This document shows, one piece after another, positions 33,692 to 46,849 of a DNA stretch of 64,000 nucleotides (position 1 is the stretch's first letter; the number at the start of each line of letters is the position of its first letter). Source of the stretch: Berberis thunbergii (Eukaryota; Streptophyta; Magnoliopsida; Ranunculales; Berberidaceae); assembly GCA_003290165.1 (NCBI GenBank), contig QNQO01000643.1, positions 62,001-126,000 on the forward strand, written 5' to 3'. Position numbers and translations under genes: made by a program. The notes below the pieces were generated by a model, which saw nothing but the letters and a program-made list of their open reading frames with translations, was not told the DNA's origin and made no database searches.

Positions 33692-34556
33692 CGAATTAAA
33701 CCATGCAATTTTCATTTTTATCTTTAAACTCAGATTTCCGATAGAAATATGTTTTACTTGGGGTAATGGGGTCATTGATCCTTAACCCTAAAATGATCAC
33801 AAAACTCCATGCTCTTATCCAGTTGAACCATCAATTATCTCCATTGGTTTGAACTTTGAAGCGTACATGATATGTTCTTCTTGTTTAGGATAAATATTAG
33901 CATTTTTTGTGTTCAATATAGAAATCCATTTAGCCCAATAAGGTACTAAAAGCTAGGGACCCTTCTCACAATGAAGCATTATTAAGAGCCAGACCCTTGG
34001 CGTCATATGAGCCTTAAGAACGTGATGAAGATGAAGAACAGGTGAAGAAGAACAGACGAACAAATGAAGAACATAAGAAAAAGAACAATAAATGAAGAAA
34101 ATAGGATGATGGAGGGTCTTGAGGTTCCCTTGGCTCTTAAGAATTGTTGTATCACAATATAGAAACTTTAATCAAAGCTTGTTGTATCCATTCATCAAGT
34201 TATATTTTATTTAGGTCTATAGACACATATCTTTCACAATTGATGATGAAGTATCAGCCAAATGACGAGGACATGTCAAAATTTTCATGGCATTGTCTTT
34301 TTTTTTTTAAATTTTTTAAATTTTATGTTGAATGCTTATAAATTCAAAATTTTTTAATTAAGAGAAATTTGTTTGATTAAGAGAAGAGAAAGATGATCGT
34401 ATTAGATTTATATAATGGAGCCACACCATTATCCATTAAAGTGGGGTTAACGTCTTAAACAAGGCAAATAAAAAGTCGTTTTACTTCTATGTACTTGTCG
34501 TTGGATGAATGCTCAAGATTTTCCTCCAATTTTTATCCCAACTCAAGTAACTATCT
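33692..34556. other. Non-coding spacer
   Basis: AT-rich; nothing recognised apart from short simple repeats of GAAGAA type near 34026-34100. Confidence 0.4.
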
Positions 34557-35333
34557 AAGAGCATATCCAATGGTAAAGTTAAAATGAAGGATGAACCATT
34601 CCCCATTTTAATCAAAAGTTAAATTTAGGGGTCCCCCTATTTCTTCACAACTCCAACCACATCCCATATTTTAACTTTTTCATCATTATTTTAATATATC
34701 TTCAACTTTTCTATACCCATTTAATTTCAATTATATTTTTATTAATTTCAACTTAATATAATTATATTAATTAGTTTCAATTATATTATTATTAATTTCA
34801 ATTTAATTTAAATTTGACTAATTAAAAAATTTGGGAGTTTAAAAAAATAGTATGAATAATTAAATTTTTTTATCATTATTTAAATATATCTTCCACTTTT
34901 TTATATCATTATTTAGATAATTACTTTTTTAATTATACTATTATTTAAATTAGTATTAATAATTTTATCATTTTTTAAATTAGAATTAATAATTACTTTT
35001 TTTAAAATTAGTATTAAGTTGTTTTTAATTATATTATTAATTCTTTTTAATTAATTATTTATCATTATTTAAATACGTATTAATAATTACTTTTATAATT
35101 ATACTATTTATTTAGATACTTTTGTTTTTATTTTGATTTGTTTTTAATTTAGAAAATTAAATATTGAGAATACTTTATTAATATATGAGATATAGGTGAT
35201 GAATAACTTCTCCCCAAATTCAGGGGGAAGTTGGACGTGAAGATATTATAGGAGATTGTTTAGGGAGATGATTGGAAGAATAATTTTTTGTGTGAAACCT
35301 CTAAAAGTTAAGGGAATGATTGAAGATGCTCTA
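34557..35333. mobile_element. MITE-like element candidate, ~780 bp, AT-rich core
   Basis: The left edge AAGAGCATATCCAATGG and right edge in reverse TAGAGCATCTTCAATCATTC are the GAGCAT(C)TxCAA ends widespread in plant hAT-type MITEs. The interior is a run of TTAATTATATTATTAATTT-like repeats. AACTAT lies outside both ends, but an exact duplication is not visible. Confidence 0.5.
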
Positions 35334-35808
35334 TAGAAACTATTCTTACCAAACAAAGCAAATGGGTAGAGTTAACATTCTCAAAGATTCTAAAACCCCA
35401 TCTTTCGCTATTGAGGTTTGACCATTAAAATCAAGAAGCAATAGTAATTTATGTATTGATTGGTTATGGGATTTTAGAAAGATTAAAAAAATGTTAAGTA
35501 ATTTAAAGAAGATGCCTATTGTTTATGAAAAAGAAAGAAAGCAAAATAATGAGAAAAAACATAATGAAAGAAAGATACATTTTTGATGATGACCCAAATC
35601 CATAGAGGGGAGAAATGGAACCAATAAGTGCTAATATAAGAAGATGTGGGTGAGATTAATTCAAAGAAGAAAAGGACTATTGGGTTTGTCTTTGCATACC
35701 ATGCTTGACAAACCTAAGATGACGGCCAGACTAACCTAAATTGGATGTGGACATCCATTATATATAATATTAAGACATTATTCTCGATTCACTAGTATTG
35801 TAATTTTG
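35334..35808. other. Non-coding spacer
   Basis: No gene seen. Contains CTAG and ATTACAATA remnants near 35790-35805 that resemble a truncated further Helitron-like copy. Confidence 0.4.
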
Positions 35809-36567
35809 CTAGAGTATGTTTCGTGTTGTTGGCACTTCACATAATTTTATTTTTGCTAATTATTTTGTACTGAGCATCTCCGTCACTATCATCATTTTCA
35901 CTTTCAATCAGTATTAAAGTGTAAGCTGATTATTAGTGTAAGTCTGTTCAGTCAAATTTGAATCAGTTGTTGAAAAATTTTAAACGCCGAAAATGAGTTC
36001 TCCCCCAATCTTTGAATTCACCAAAACATGAAATTTATGATTTTTGTTTAAATGTGCATTAAGATACTCGACTCATTTTTTCTGGTATAATCGTCCCGCG
36101 CGTTTAATTGATTTTAAAAATATTGAAAATATTAAAGATGTGTAATACATTATATATATTTTTAATTATGAAATATATATTTGTAATATTTTGGCCCATA
36201 TATTGATCATTGATTTTGTTCGAAAGATCTTCAAAAATGCATTTAAACTATATTAAGTTTATCAAAATCCGACAATGATGTAGATAGTTATGATAATTTT
36301 CATTTTGCTAAAAGGACAACACCATATTTTTTCTTTCCTCCACATGTACATTCCACCAACTTTTTTCAAAAGTTTTTTTTTCATTATTTTTGCCCTTCTA
36401 CATATTTTATATTACAAATATGTCATCATAGGAAATGAATCTCAACCCTCAAATTCAATATATTTTCTAACTTTTAATCCTAATAATCTTTTATGTCTAA
36501 TCCTTTCGATTTGATTTTTCCTATTCAACAATTAATAGTAAAACACCACTCTGAATTGTAATATAGA
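35809..36567 (-). mobile_element. Helitron-like element, tandem copy A (759 bp)
   Basis: On the minus strand it starts TCTATATTACAATTCAGAG and ends in GTGCCAACAAC...ACTCTAG, so it has the TC start and CTAG end with a short stem-loop just before, the Helitron terminal pattern. No inverted repeats and no coding capacity. Its start abuts the CTAG end of copy B with no bases between. Confidence 0.68.
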
Positions 36568-37333
36568 CTAGAGTATATCCCATGCCGTTGGCACTCCACA
36601 TAATTTTATTTTTGCTAAATATTTTGTATTGAACACCATCATTATCTCATTTTCACTTTCAATCAGTATTGAAGTGTAACCCTATTTTAAGGCAAAAATA
36701 TATATTATAAATTTTAGGGTTAGACTCGGTCAAAATTGAATTAGCCGGGGCAAAAATTTAAACGTCGAGAATAAGTTCTCCTCCAATTTTTGAGTTCGTC
36801 AAAACATAAAGTTTAGCATTTTTGTTTAAATGTGCATTAAGATGTCTGACTCATTTTTTCTGATATAATCGATCCGTCTCATTGCTTTGAAAAATATTAA
36901 AGACATGAACTACGCTATACACTTTTTTTAATTATAAAATATATATTTTTAAAACTTTAGCACTTGTATTGATTAATGATTTTGTTGGAAAGATATTCAA
37001 AAATGCATTTCAATGATACTAAGTTTACCAAAATTCAACAACGATGTAGATAGTTATGATAAATTTTCTTTTAGTTAAAAGAAAAACACAATATTTTCTT
37101 TCTCCGCCACATGTACATTCCACCAACTTTTTTCAAAAGTTTTTTACTATTTTTGCCATTTTACAAATTTTAAATTTACAAATATGTCATTATAGGAAAT
37201 GAATCTTAACCTTCAAAATTCAATACATTTCTCAACTTTCAATTCTAATCATCTTTTATCTCTAATCCTTTTGATTTGACTTTGTTCCAATCAACAATGA
37301 ATAGTAAAACACCATTATGAATTGTAATATAGA
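36568..37333 (-). mobile_element. Helitron-like element, tandem copy B (766 bp)
   Basis: Homologous along its length to copy A. It starts A/TCTATATTACAATTC at 37333 on the minus strand and ends TGCCAACGGCATGGGATATACTCTAG-like at 36568, with the TGCC-AAC-GGCA stem. The A/T target context at its start is kept. Confidence 0.7.
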
Positions 37334-37635
37334 TTATCAGGTAACTCAATCGCGAGGCCCATGACCTGGCAACTGCAGCAGGATCACCATTTTGTAACGA
37401 TAATTATTATTAATAGCAGGTACGTTTTAACAAAATATTGTAAATTTAGACTTTCTTCCTAATAAACTTTTGTGCATTTGTTGTATTTTGTTTTACATGT
37501 TATCTCGAGATGTACACATATATGTATATTTGGTCTTTGTTATTCTCTTGAAAAAAAAAAAAAGGCCAAAAAATTTCATATAGGTCTATTCATATGCTGA
37601 CTTTAAAAGAAACATTTGCATTTGTTTGTTTGGTT
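37334..37635. other. Non-coding spacer
   Basis: Short AT-rich interval between the Helitron-like array and the LINE tail. No feature recognised. Confidence 0.4.
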
Positions 37636-38643
37636 TTTTAATTTTTTTTTGGTTGAATGTGAAGATGTTTATTAAAGATAAGAAAGGAAACAAATTACAA
37701 GAGGAATCATTCATATATCAAGGAATGCCAAGACATCGTGAAGGTGTAAAAAAAATAAGTCTCTAAACAAATTATAAGCCGAACCTATCATCCACAACAA
37801 TTCCCTAATCTTGATAAAGATAGAATGCTCTGATCTGTTGAGTATTTAAAAAACTCTCATATTTCTCTCTTTCCACACACACCACATGAGCATGTGAGTA
37901 ACCTTATGTCATAACCACTCTGCCCGCCGGGAATGATTAGCTTGAGACCACCAACTTAGTCAATCAATAAAACCTTGAAACATCAAACTTAAACCAAATT
38001 TTGACAAAAAACTGCTCCAAATAGATTTGAAGAATTTGTAGTGAAGCATCAAATGATCCAGAGTCTCGTCAGTCCCATTACAAAACACACAAAGACTTTC
38101 TGTGGGGATTTCTCTTTTCCTTAACATATCTTTAGTCAAGATACTATCATGCAACACCGACCAACCAAATAAGTTAATCGGAGGAATAAGAATTTTCACC
38201 CAAACCAGATTCTTATGAGAGGAAATGAAGGGGTTGAAATATGTCTCATAATGAGAGGCAACCAACAAATCAGAAAATTCTTTCACCGAGAAGCCCACAC
38301 TTTTACCCTTCCATACCAAACTATCAGATCCCTCCGAGAGTATCCGATTATCCAACAATGCATTGAATTGACGACCTCCTTTAGCTCCCCATTATTTAGA
38401 AGTCTCCGAAAGGAAAGATCCAAAAATCTCTATTAAACAAAAAATTGCTAACTCTTCCATTTTTTGGTTGTTAATGATAAACAACATTGAAAACATGTCA
38501 TTCAGAGGTTGGATGCTACACCAAGAATCATGTCAGAAAGAGATGAAATCACCATTGCCACATCGAAGTGATGTGTGAGAGTAGAAAACAGTTGCACACT
38601 GAAAAATGGACTTCCACAAAGAACACCCATATAGAGTGTATTT

Positions 38644-41600
38644 TGTAGCGCCCCGTAAATTTTGTACTTATTGAAAATATTTATATTTTTGTGTGATTGT
38701 CTTCATTAAGTTATGGGCATACGTATGAGCTATTTGTTTGTCCATGTGATGTGTAATTTGTTTATTTAAGAATTAATTTCCTACTTACCTTCCTCTATCG
38801 AATCTCGGGACGAGATTCTTTTGAGTTGTATATATTGTAATACCCGCCTAATTAAATAAATATAAGAATTTCTTATTTATTAATTATGGCATATATTGCA
38901 ATCTCAATTATTGGGAAAAAGATTTTTTCTTTTGTTTGCCATTACTAAATAGAATAAAAATGTGAGGGTAGTTTATAAATTGGTGTTATTGTTCTTTTGG
39001 GCTTGGGCTGAAAATTTTTTATATTTCGGACTTGAGCTAGGTCTTCATTGGGTTTGATATTGATTAGGGTTTTATTTTCTTTCGTGAAAGAGGGCGGGTG
39101 TTCTCAGAATTTTAGTGGAGGCGAATAGCCACCCACTATATATAAAAAGATAAACAAAACCCTTTTTCCTTTTCTTTTCTCCTTCCTTCTTCTTTTCTCC
39201 TTCCTGCTCCACATACTTTCGATGGCGGCTAACGGGGAAATGGGGTTTGTGCGAGGGAAGAAATGGAGGGCGAGAGGTGGTGATGGCTTGATGTGGCGAT
39301 TAGAATGGTGAGTTTTTCCATTCCCTTCATTTTTACAGTGAGCCTTCTTCTTCTATACCTACTCTCTTATCTTGATTGAATACATGATTTTTTGTGGAAG
39401 TTGAGCTGCTGCGAATTTCATGTGTGTGATAGATCGTATGTATTCTCTTGATTGTTTTGATTCAAACAGCTATTAATGTATTGAATTTCTCCATGTTTTG
39501 ATTCATTGGTTTAAATATATATGTTCGTTCATTTATTCTTTAATCGGGTCTAACAGAATGTGAGATTTTATTGGCATGAATTCTAGGGTTTTCTTTTTCG
39601 AGTTTCAATAGTCTCAAGTGTGGTTTTATGTTCCAGAGTTTTTGGAATTTCAATATCGATTTTAGGCTTTCCAATTATGTTTTGGGGTTTCATCAAATCT
39701 TGGATTGATGATAATTCTTGGATTGGAAACTATAGTTGCAATGTCTTTGAATGGATATCTTGTGTTCTGATTTGGTTATTTGGACTTTAAACTGTTGGGA
39801 AAAAAAGTGTTTTGGTGAATGTTTGTATAGGTTTGAATTTGCATGTTTGAAATATCATTTTGTGAAACTGCTCATGAACTGTTTGAAGAAATTTCCGAGA
39901 AAGAAAATTGCCATCTGAAATCTACTTGGTTATATCTTTGAAAACTTATAATCAATTAATCCAAATAATAAATTGTTGATCTAGATTCCACCTCTGCTCC
40001 TTATAATACTATATATCCAATTAAGGGAGTGTAACTTCTATTACTTTCTCTTGTTATATGCTATCTCATAGTTATACAACTCTAACTTCCAGTTTTAACA
40101 GGATTTCTCTTTGTCGGGTTTTCTTGAACTAGTCAAAATCTCCTAAAAAGTTCCTTTACGAAGTAGATAACTGAATGTAAGTGGAACTGACAAACCAATC
40201 ATATCCATTAGGAGTATCTCACTACTTGGTGTGGGGACAGTGTAAAAAGGACAAGGGTCATACAGTAAATGGGATGTTGGGGGTGTAAAGACTTGTAATT
40301 GTAGCTTTTCCGCACTTAGTTTTGGATATTCTTCTGAATGGACAATAACAGGCCAGTAGCGTGCACTACATCATTTACATATTGATTCTACAAATGGGGT
40401 GGGGGATAATTTTCAGAAAAAACATTCACAACTAGTGTGCATGCTTGGTGGAGCAAATTAACCTCCTCCCTTTCAAGTTAAGAAACTATTGGGTTCAAGC
40501 TGATTTATGCTTAGTTTAGTAGTAAAGAGGTAACTGCATGTTTGTTTGCTTCTTCATTTTTCTTGGTACTTGTAGTGTAGGTGATGCATATAGAGAAATT
40601 GACTTAACTTTTAAAAGATTTTGCATCAATTTGTGTTTATTGAAATTAGTCACCTGAAAAACTTTGTTCAATCACAATTCTGAAGTACTGTACATTCAAA
40701 TGGTTATGTGCATTACTATTTAGTAAATTATTTGAGATATTTTGTTGATGTTGTTGCTTTACACTGTTTCTTTTGTTATTTCTATCTAATGCATTGGTTT
40801 TCAGTTCCATAGAAAATTTTATGCTTCCCATCCCTTCTCCATTTCTTTCCCTGCAATTACATCCTTTGTTTTGCATTATAAGAATGATTTTTTTTTAGCA
40901 ACTGTGATATGATGTTGTATTTGTGCAAGTTTGACATTGATAATGCTACTAAGGAGATGAAAATCATGTGGACAGGAATTTAATTGAGCACTTGTTTTAG
41001 CTTGAGTATTTGTATTGTTATGTGAATTGGTATGCATATTGTTTTTCATATGATGCAAAGAGATGAGATATGTGAATTGGCAATGTGTCAAATATTTCTT
41101 GTTCCCCGAAAGAACGGTGGATACTGTGGTTGATTTACTTATTGTTGACAAAGTGTCACCATAAAAGAGTTTTGAGTTTTAGTTTTTATGCTCTTTTCCA
41201 CAACTCCAAAAAAAAAAATGTGAAAAGAAAAGAAATTTTGTATACAGACTTGCTTGTATACTTGTGATATTATTGGGTATGCAGACTTGTTTGCATATCA
41301 GTGTACTTGCCAGTGATCGACCTTCGGGTGAGATGACATGTTCCTCGAGGTGGCACCCCACTTGGAACATGTACGCTCCGAATGGTTTCGATGGCAAGGG
41401 CGACACACTTGGGTGAGGTGTGTTCGGTGCACCGTTCCATGTGTGTTCGGCTGTACGTGTAGATTTAGGAAGAATGTTTGCCATGGATTGAACTTCGGGT
41501 GAGATGACATGTTCCTTGAGGTGGCACCCCACTTGGAACATGTACGCTCCGAGTGGTTTCGAAGGCAAGGGAGGCACACTTGGGTGAGGTGTGTTCGGCA

Positions 41601-42272
41601 CAGGAGGAGAGTGCGATTGTGGAAAAGAAGCGAGATTTCTTTTTGTGTATGTGCGTGATTACCTTAAAGGAAGAAACTAAATGCTCATTCGACCATTGAA
41701 TGAGAACTACCTGTTTTCCTAAAGGTAGAAAAATGTGTTTTGTTAATATTTCAATAATAGTCTAATATGAATATGAATTGTATTGTTGTTGCATTTATGA
41801 GGATTGATAACTCATAAACTTTATTTATTAGTAATAAATAATGCATATTTATTTATTAGGATGACGACACCTTCGCCTCATTGAGGAACTACTTGTTGGT
41901 GTGTTTGTGTATTGTTTATTTTTAGTTTGATGTTTATCACGTGAAATTTTATGGATTTTGGGATGAAGATTTCTCACACCGACTTTATTGCTGACCCGAG
42001 TGAGCTTTTGCTTCTTGGGTACATTCCTTTTGGAATGTAGCCGAGTAGTCTTTCAGGTTTAGAGATTTTGAGCTGCATTACTGGAGTTTCGCTAGTGAGC
42101 TAGCCATGCCAGTTTTCTCCGGGTTAGATTTTTATTTGTTTCAGATGTTTAGTTTCTGCTGCTATTTGTTTCTGTTATTATTAAATTTTCACGTCCCGAG
42201 TTTTGGGGGAAACGGATAATCCTACGTGGCTTTTTTGAGATTTTCGTTTCCTTCGAAAATCGGGGCGTGACA
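38644..42272 (+). repeat. Solo LTR (3,629 bp) of the giant-LTR family
   Basis: Opens TGTAGCGCCCCG and closes GGGGCGTGACA, with exact TATTT duplications at 38639-38643 and 42273-42277. The first ~550 bp and the last ~1.3 kb match the LTRs at 13.3-20.6 kb. The middle (about 39200-40970) is different and lacks the LINE fragment. Formed by LTR-LTR recombination that removed the interior. Confidence 0.93.
41321..41600 (+). repeat. Tandem duplication inside the solo LTR
   Basis: The block CTTCGGGTGAGATGACATGT through GGGTGAGGTGTGTTCG occurs twice (about 41321-41428 and 41492-41600), separated by GCACCGTTCCATGTG-type sequence. The other LTRs have it once. Confidence 0.85.
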
Positions 42273-42560
42273 TATTTAGTTTTGTTATTTCAATCCCATC
42301 TATTGCGCCCATATTTATCAATGATGAGCGATCTCCATAAATTGCCTTATTCTTCTATAAATCGCCAAAGTCATTTGGAAAGTAATGCTAAGTTGAAAAT
42401 ACTCACTTGAAAAATGCTTAATCCACCTCGGGTTTTAAAATAACAATTTTTCTCATAATCTACTAATTGCATCTTTCTAAAGTTTTGAGTGGAGCTCCAA
42501 AGGAACTCACACATGATTTGCTCCATCTTGTGTGCTTAGAGTTTGGTTTTTAGTTAAAAA

Positions 42561-44158
42561 AAAGAGAGGATAAAACAAAGTAATATCAAATTGCACTTTA
42601 AAGTAATATAACTTCTGAGACATCCTTGTCTTCAACTGAATTGCTGTGACTCGTCCCTGCTTCTATTGTATGTAGTGTTCCAAGATTTCTATGAGATCTT
42701 AATTATGATTTTTCCTGAGTTATTCATTTATTACCTTTATTGCCCATGCCTCATTTCAACTATATTGTTTTGTGTATTAATAACTTCCGGTGCCCAAAGC
42801 AACTTGTAATCCTTTGCTAATTCGAAATAATGTTTTATGTTTTCTTTCCTATCCATGCTCTTACTTCCAAACAAAATAATTCTGTGTGTGGCCTCTTCAT
42901 GGGCTATCAGTAAAAATGTTGCAGCATATGTTGTATTTTGTTATTAATTTTTATCACTTTTTTGTTTCCTCCATTGTCTCATTGGACAATGCAAAATTAA
43001 TCATATGACATTAAGTCTGTCATTATTGTTTTTGCAACAAGTGAATACATTTTATATTAGTAAATCATTCCAAAATAATGAAATTGGTTTTGTAAAAAAT
43101 GCATGAAAACTTATAAAAATAAACGTGAAAAACATATTGGGGGTACAAATATATTAATGAAATTATATATAACTTTTATGTAATTTAATGAAATTAAATT
43201 ATATATAATAATGAAATTATATATATATATATATTAATGTAATTTAATTTTATGCATATAACTTTGGAGCTCTATTTGGTCACACCACCCACACGACGCC
43301 CCAAGGCCGGGCCTGATAACAACCATATTGGGGGTACAAAACTTTTGCGTTAACAAAGATTTGAATCCTTGCCTACATCTGAAAGTTAACAAACTTTGGT
43401 GTTCCATATCTACATGCATTTCCATGGTATTGGCAGAGTTGCCAACCTTGATTTTAGAGGGTGCTCCTGGTGAGTTTAACACTTTGTTTGGGTTAATCTC
43501 CAGTAGTTGTTTGAGATAATAGATTGACTTTTTTCCGTAGTCTTTCATTGGATATTCTAATGAGTTTAGTTGTGATTCATATTCTGCCAAGTTATCGGAT
43601 GGCTGACTGTTAATATTTATTGTCAAAGCTAGTAAGACAATGAGTATCATAACCTCACATCGTTAACCCTAAGTTCTGATAATAGACATTTGCAACAACA
43701 AAATTTGAAAAGATCTCAGGATTGTTAATATTGAAGGGTGAGAGACTGAATTCTTTGTGTACAAATAGTTTTCTCAACTACTCTAATATCTCACTCTCTC
43801 CACATGAGCCGAAACTTCATGTATAGTGGTGGCTTGAAGCCCAACTCAGATGGATCAACTGCCCATTAAGGTTTAATTCCAGTGGCAGGTTTGGGCCAGG
43901 AAATGTTCCTAAGCTAGCTTCACAAACTTTGGAGGTGTGCCACACACAAAATTTAAGTTAGAGAAAAGAAAAAAAAACAAAAGAAAAGAAGAAGCCTACA
44001 TCGGTAATAAGTTTCCCTTTTTGATCTATGCACCAATTGGTTTAATGAAAAAGAAGATAAATGATAAAAAAAAAAAAATTTAAAGCATAAGGTAGACGTA
44101 ACTATTTTGTGCGCGAAAAAAGGGCAAGCAAAACAAAAAAAACCTAAAAATCACTAAA
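42561..44158. other. Non-coding region, AT-rich
   Basis: AT repeats at about 43213-43235 and a small GC-rich patch CGACGCCCCAAGGCCGGGCC at about 43297. GATTTGAATCC near 43361 resembles a tRNA B-box, but no A-box is convincing. Nothing annotated. Confidence 0.4.
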
Positions 44159-44167
44159 GGTGTAAGT

Positions 44168-45644
44168 TAGGAAGCACAAACTCTTGGAAAAACCCTCCGA
44201 ATCCGAGTCAAAAGCGTGTCGGATACGGATATGCGTACGACACGCTCCCGACACGTATCCAACTCGCGGTCAACATGTCAGTCAACTTGACTTGGTCCAG
44301 ACTCGTGCTGTGCAAATGTGGTGCAAATAACATCTCTTTCAATTTCAGGTCTTGATAGAATCTAACGGTCGATATTAAATCCCCAATCAACAAACCTAAT
44401 ACTTCTCTTTCTTCTCATTTAGAACCCTTTTGCAACCGCTGCCTACTTGTTGAAGAACAAAAGAAGCCTACCTGTTTCAGAGAAGAAGAATGAGGAAGAA
44501 GAGAAGACGAAGATGACTAGAGTCGAAAAAGGAAAGATCCGACTTGAGAAGAAGGGGAAGAACTAAGAAGAGAAGATGAGTATTGTTGCGTGATGAAGAA
44601 AGAGTATTGTTGCATGATGAAGAAGCTTTCTCCATCTCTGGTTTCGCGATGAAGAAGAGTAGACGAAGATGAATATTGTTGCGTGATGAAGAAGGAGAAG
44701 GGGAAGAAGTATTGTTGTGCGATGAAGAACTTCTCTCCAGCTCTGGTTCGTCTCTCACTCTCTTTAACTTCTCTGTTGTTAATCCCAACCATCCCTTATT
44801 TAGCAGCCGACCAAATACCTGTTATGAAAAATATTGTCTAGTAAATATTGTCCGACTATTTTCAGACCCTTTCCCCACTTTCAGTGGACCACGGATGGTG
44901 AAATTCTTTTTCTTTTCATTTTCTGATGAAGAAGTTGAAATGAACATGATAAGAGATTCTTTCGATTGGGAATTTTCTGATGAAGAAGTTGAATGTAACT
45001 GGTTTTTGTTACAATTTCTTTATTTTGCATTAGAATCAATAGATCAATGTGGGATATGTCACAGAAAGACACTCACAGTCATTTTTTTTTAGCAAAACAC
45101 CAAAATTGTTGTGTAAAAATTAAAACTATGAAGAGTGGAAGACCAATTACTGATAGTGGGTGTTTATTTGGTATTTTTATTAGGAGTTCACATCCGATTA
45201 ATTGTTGTCTTCATTCTAGATGCAGCAACTGCACTTTTCCTCAGTAAGTTCTCCTCCTTGTTCTATTTTGTTTTACTTAAAATCTGATTTTTCATCATGT
45301 AAGTTCTCCTTCTTGTGCTTTCCCATTGCCATAACCTAATGACTACCTGCAACCCAATTATAAACACATGAAAAATTGTCAATTCTAGATGAATTGTGAC
45401 ATGATGTTATAGCTTATAAGCTTCTTGGATTTACAAATTATTATGTATCTAGATGCTTTATGTGTTTGAGTTATTAATTATTGTTTATATTAATAGTTTT
45501 AATTTTAACAAAAATATATACATAAATAAAAATAAGATTTGACGTGTCGTCGAGTCCCCGAATCCTATTTTTTTGGAAATTACCGAGTCGCCGTGTCGTA
45601 TCCGTGTCCGACATGACACACGTATCCGAGTCCGTGCATCCTTG
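44168..45644. mobile_element. Mutator-like (MULE) non-autonomous element, 1,477 bp
   Basis: A perfect 9-bp duplication GGTGTAAGT flanks it (44159-44167 and 45645-45653), the Mutator hallmark. The left end TAGGAAGCACAAACTCTTGG and right end, in reverse CAAGGATGCACGGACTCGG, are inverted repeats, followed by CGGATACG-type subterminal motifs (GTGTCGGATACGGATATGCG on the left, GTCGTATCCGTGTCCGACAT on the right). The interior (about 44460-44760) holds reiterated GATGAAGAAG and GTATTGTTGCGTGATGAAGA pieces. No transposase. Confidence 0.9.
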
Positions 45645-45699
45645 GGTGTAAGTGATCATTCAATCTAAACAATCAATCTTGTTTAGTGACTTAAAAGGC

Positions 45700-46153
45700 T
45701 AAGGTTATGGATTTGCCTTATGACGTAAAATGCATTCATGTTTTTTAAAATTATAAGTATTTGTATTAATCATTAGTTTTATTTTAAAAATCCGTACTTT
45801 AAAATTTTAAATGTTTGTTTTGATCATTGGTTTCATTGAAAATATCTTTAAAAATGCATTTTAATAATACCAAGTTTACTAGAATTTGACGTTACGTAAA
45901 TAGTTAGGACCATTTTTCGTTTTGAAAAAAATTAGAACACAAACTTTCTCTCTCCGCCACATTTATATTTTACACGCTCATTTTAAGTTCTATATTCATT
46001 TTCTTTTACACTTCTACATGTTTTATATTTTCAAACATGCCATTATTGAGAAAAAATCTCAACCATCAACATTTTCCATAACTTTATTCCCAACCCTCTT
46101 TTATCTCAAATTCCTTATGAATTGTAAAACTCCACTCTGAATTGTAATATAAA
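45700..46153 (-). mobile_element. Helitron-like element, copy C, truncated
   Basis: Starts TTTATATTACAATTCAGAGT at 46153 on the minus strand, directly after the CTAG end of copy D, and matches the 35.8-37.3 kb copies (CTCTCCGCCACAT and AACATGCCATTATTGAG on the plus strand). The 3' end is missing; homology fades near 45700. Confidence 0.6.
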
Positions 46154-46732
46154 CTAGTGTATTTCTCGTATCGTTGGCACGATAAAAGGTGGGTCGTGGC
46201 AATAGGTCAAACTCGGATAAAATTTTAAACAATTAGGAAAAAAACACATTTTAAAACCGTCACAATTAATCCTCCCAAACTTTAATTTTTCAAAATATGA
46301 AGTTCATGGTCTTTGCTTGAATGTGTCTTAATATTGAAAATACTTACGACGTGAAGTGCATTAGATTACAGTTTTTTTTAGAAAAATGAATATGGTGTGA
46401 AATGCATATTTAAACATTTGCATTAGTAATTGGTTTCATTGGAAATATTTTCAAAAATGCATTTCAACCATACAAAATTTACTAAAATCCGACAACTAAG
46501 TAGATAATTATGACGATTTTTATATAAAAAACACAAATTTGCTCTCTCTGTCGCATATGCATCCACAAACATTTTCATTTTTTTGTTCATTTCCTTTGCC
46601 CTTCCACTTGCAATTTATTTACAAACATGTCATTGTTAATAATGAATCTCTACCATTAACATCTTTCACAATTTTCAATCACAACAGTCTTTTATCTCCA
46701 ACCTCAAACATCATTCTAATTTGTAATATAGA
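46154..46732 (-). mobile_element. Helitron-like element, copy D (579 bp)
   Basis: On the minus strand A/TCTATATTACAAATTAG starts at 46732, and it ends GTGCCAACGATACGAGAAAT then ACACTAG at 46154. Upstream (46733-46775) is what looks like the 3' end of a further copy (GCGCCAATGACACGAGTAAT), so this too is a head-to-tail array. Confidence 0.65.
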
Positions 46733-46849
46733 TTAATAATATATTACTCGTGTCATTGGCGCTCAACATACACTCTTTTGTTACTAATTGTTATGCACTA
46801 GACAACCTCACCACCATTGCCCTCTATCAGTTATGATGATACATAAAAA

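Larger units (their letters stand above)
37636..42560 (-). pseudogene. LINE (non-LTR retrotransposon) 3' half, split by a solo LTR
   Basis: Read on the minus strand from 42560: MEQIMCEFLWSS, then KTRGGLSIFQ and NLALLSKWLWRFIEE, sequence typical of the region after the RT domain. It is cut at 42277 by the solo LTR and resumes at 38638 with SLWKSIFQCA, then VWVKILIPPINLFGWSVLHD and the reverse-transcriptase-associated zinc-binding motif CVFCNGTDETLDHLMLHY (about 38020-38230). The 3' tail is AATAAACATCTTCACATTC plus an A-rich end near 37640. It is 5' truncated and has stops. A LINE-encoded RNase H was not seen. Confidence 0.88.

Noticed and set aside
43295..43380. SINE or tRNA relic (B-box-like GATTTGAATCC, GC-rich patch)
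   Set aside because: No convincing A-box, no tail or target duplication, and no cloverleaf could be drawn.
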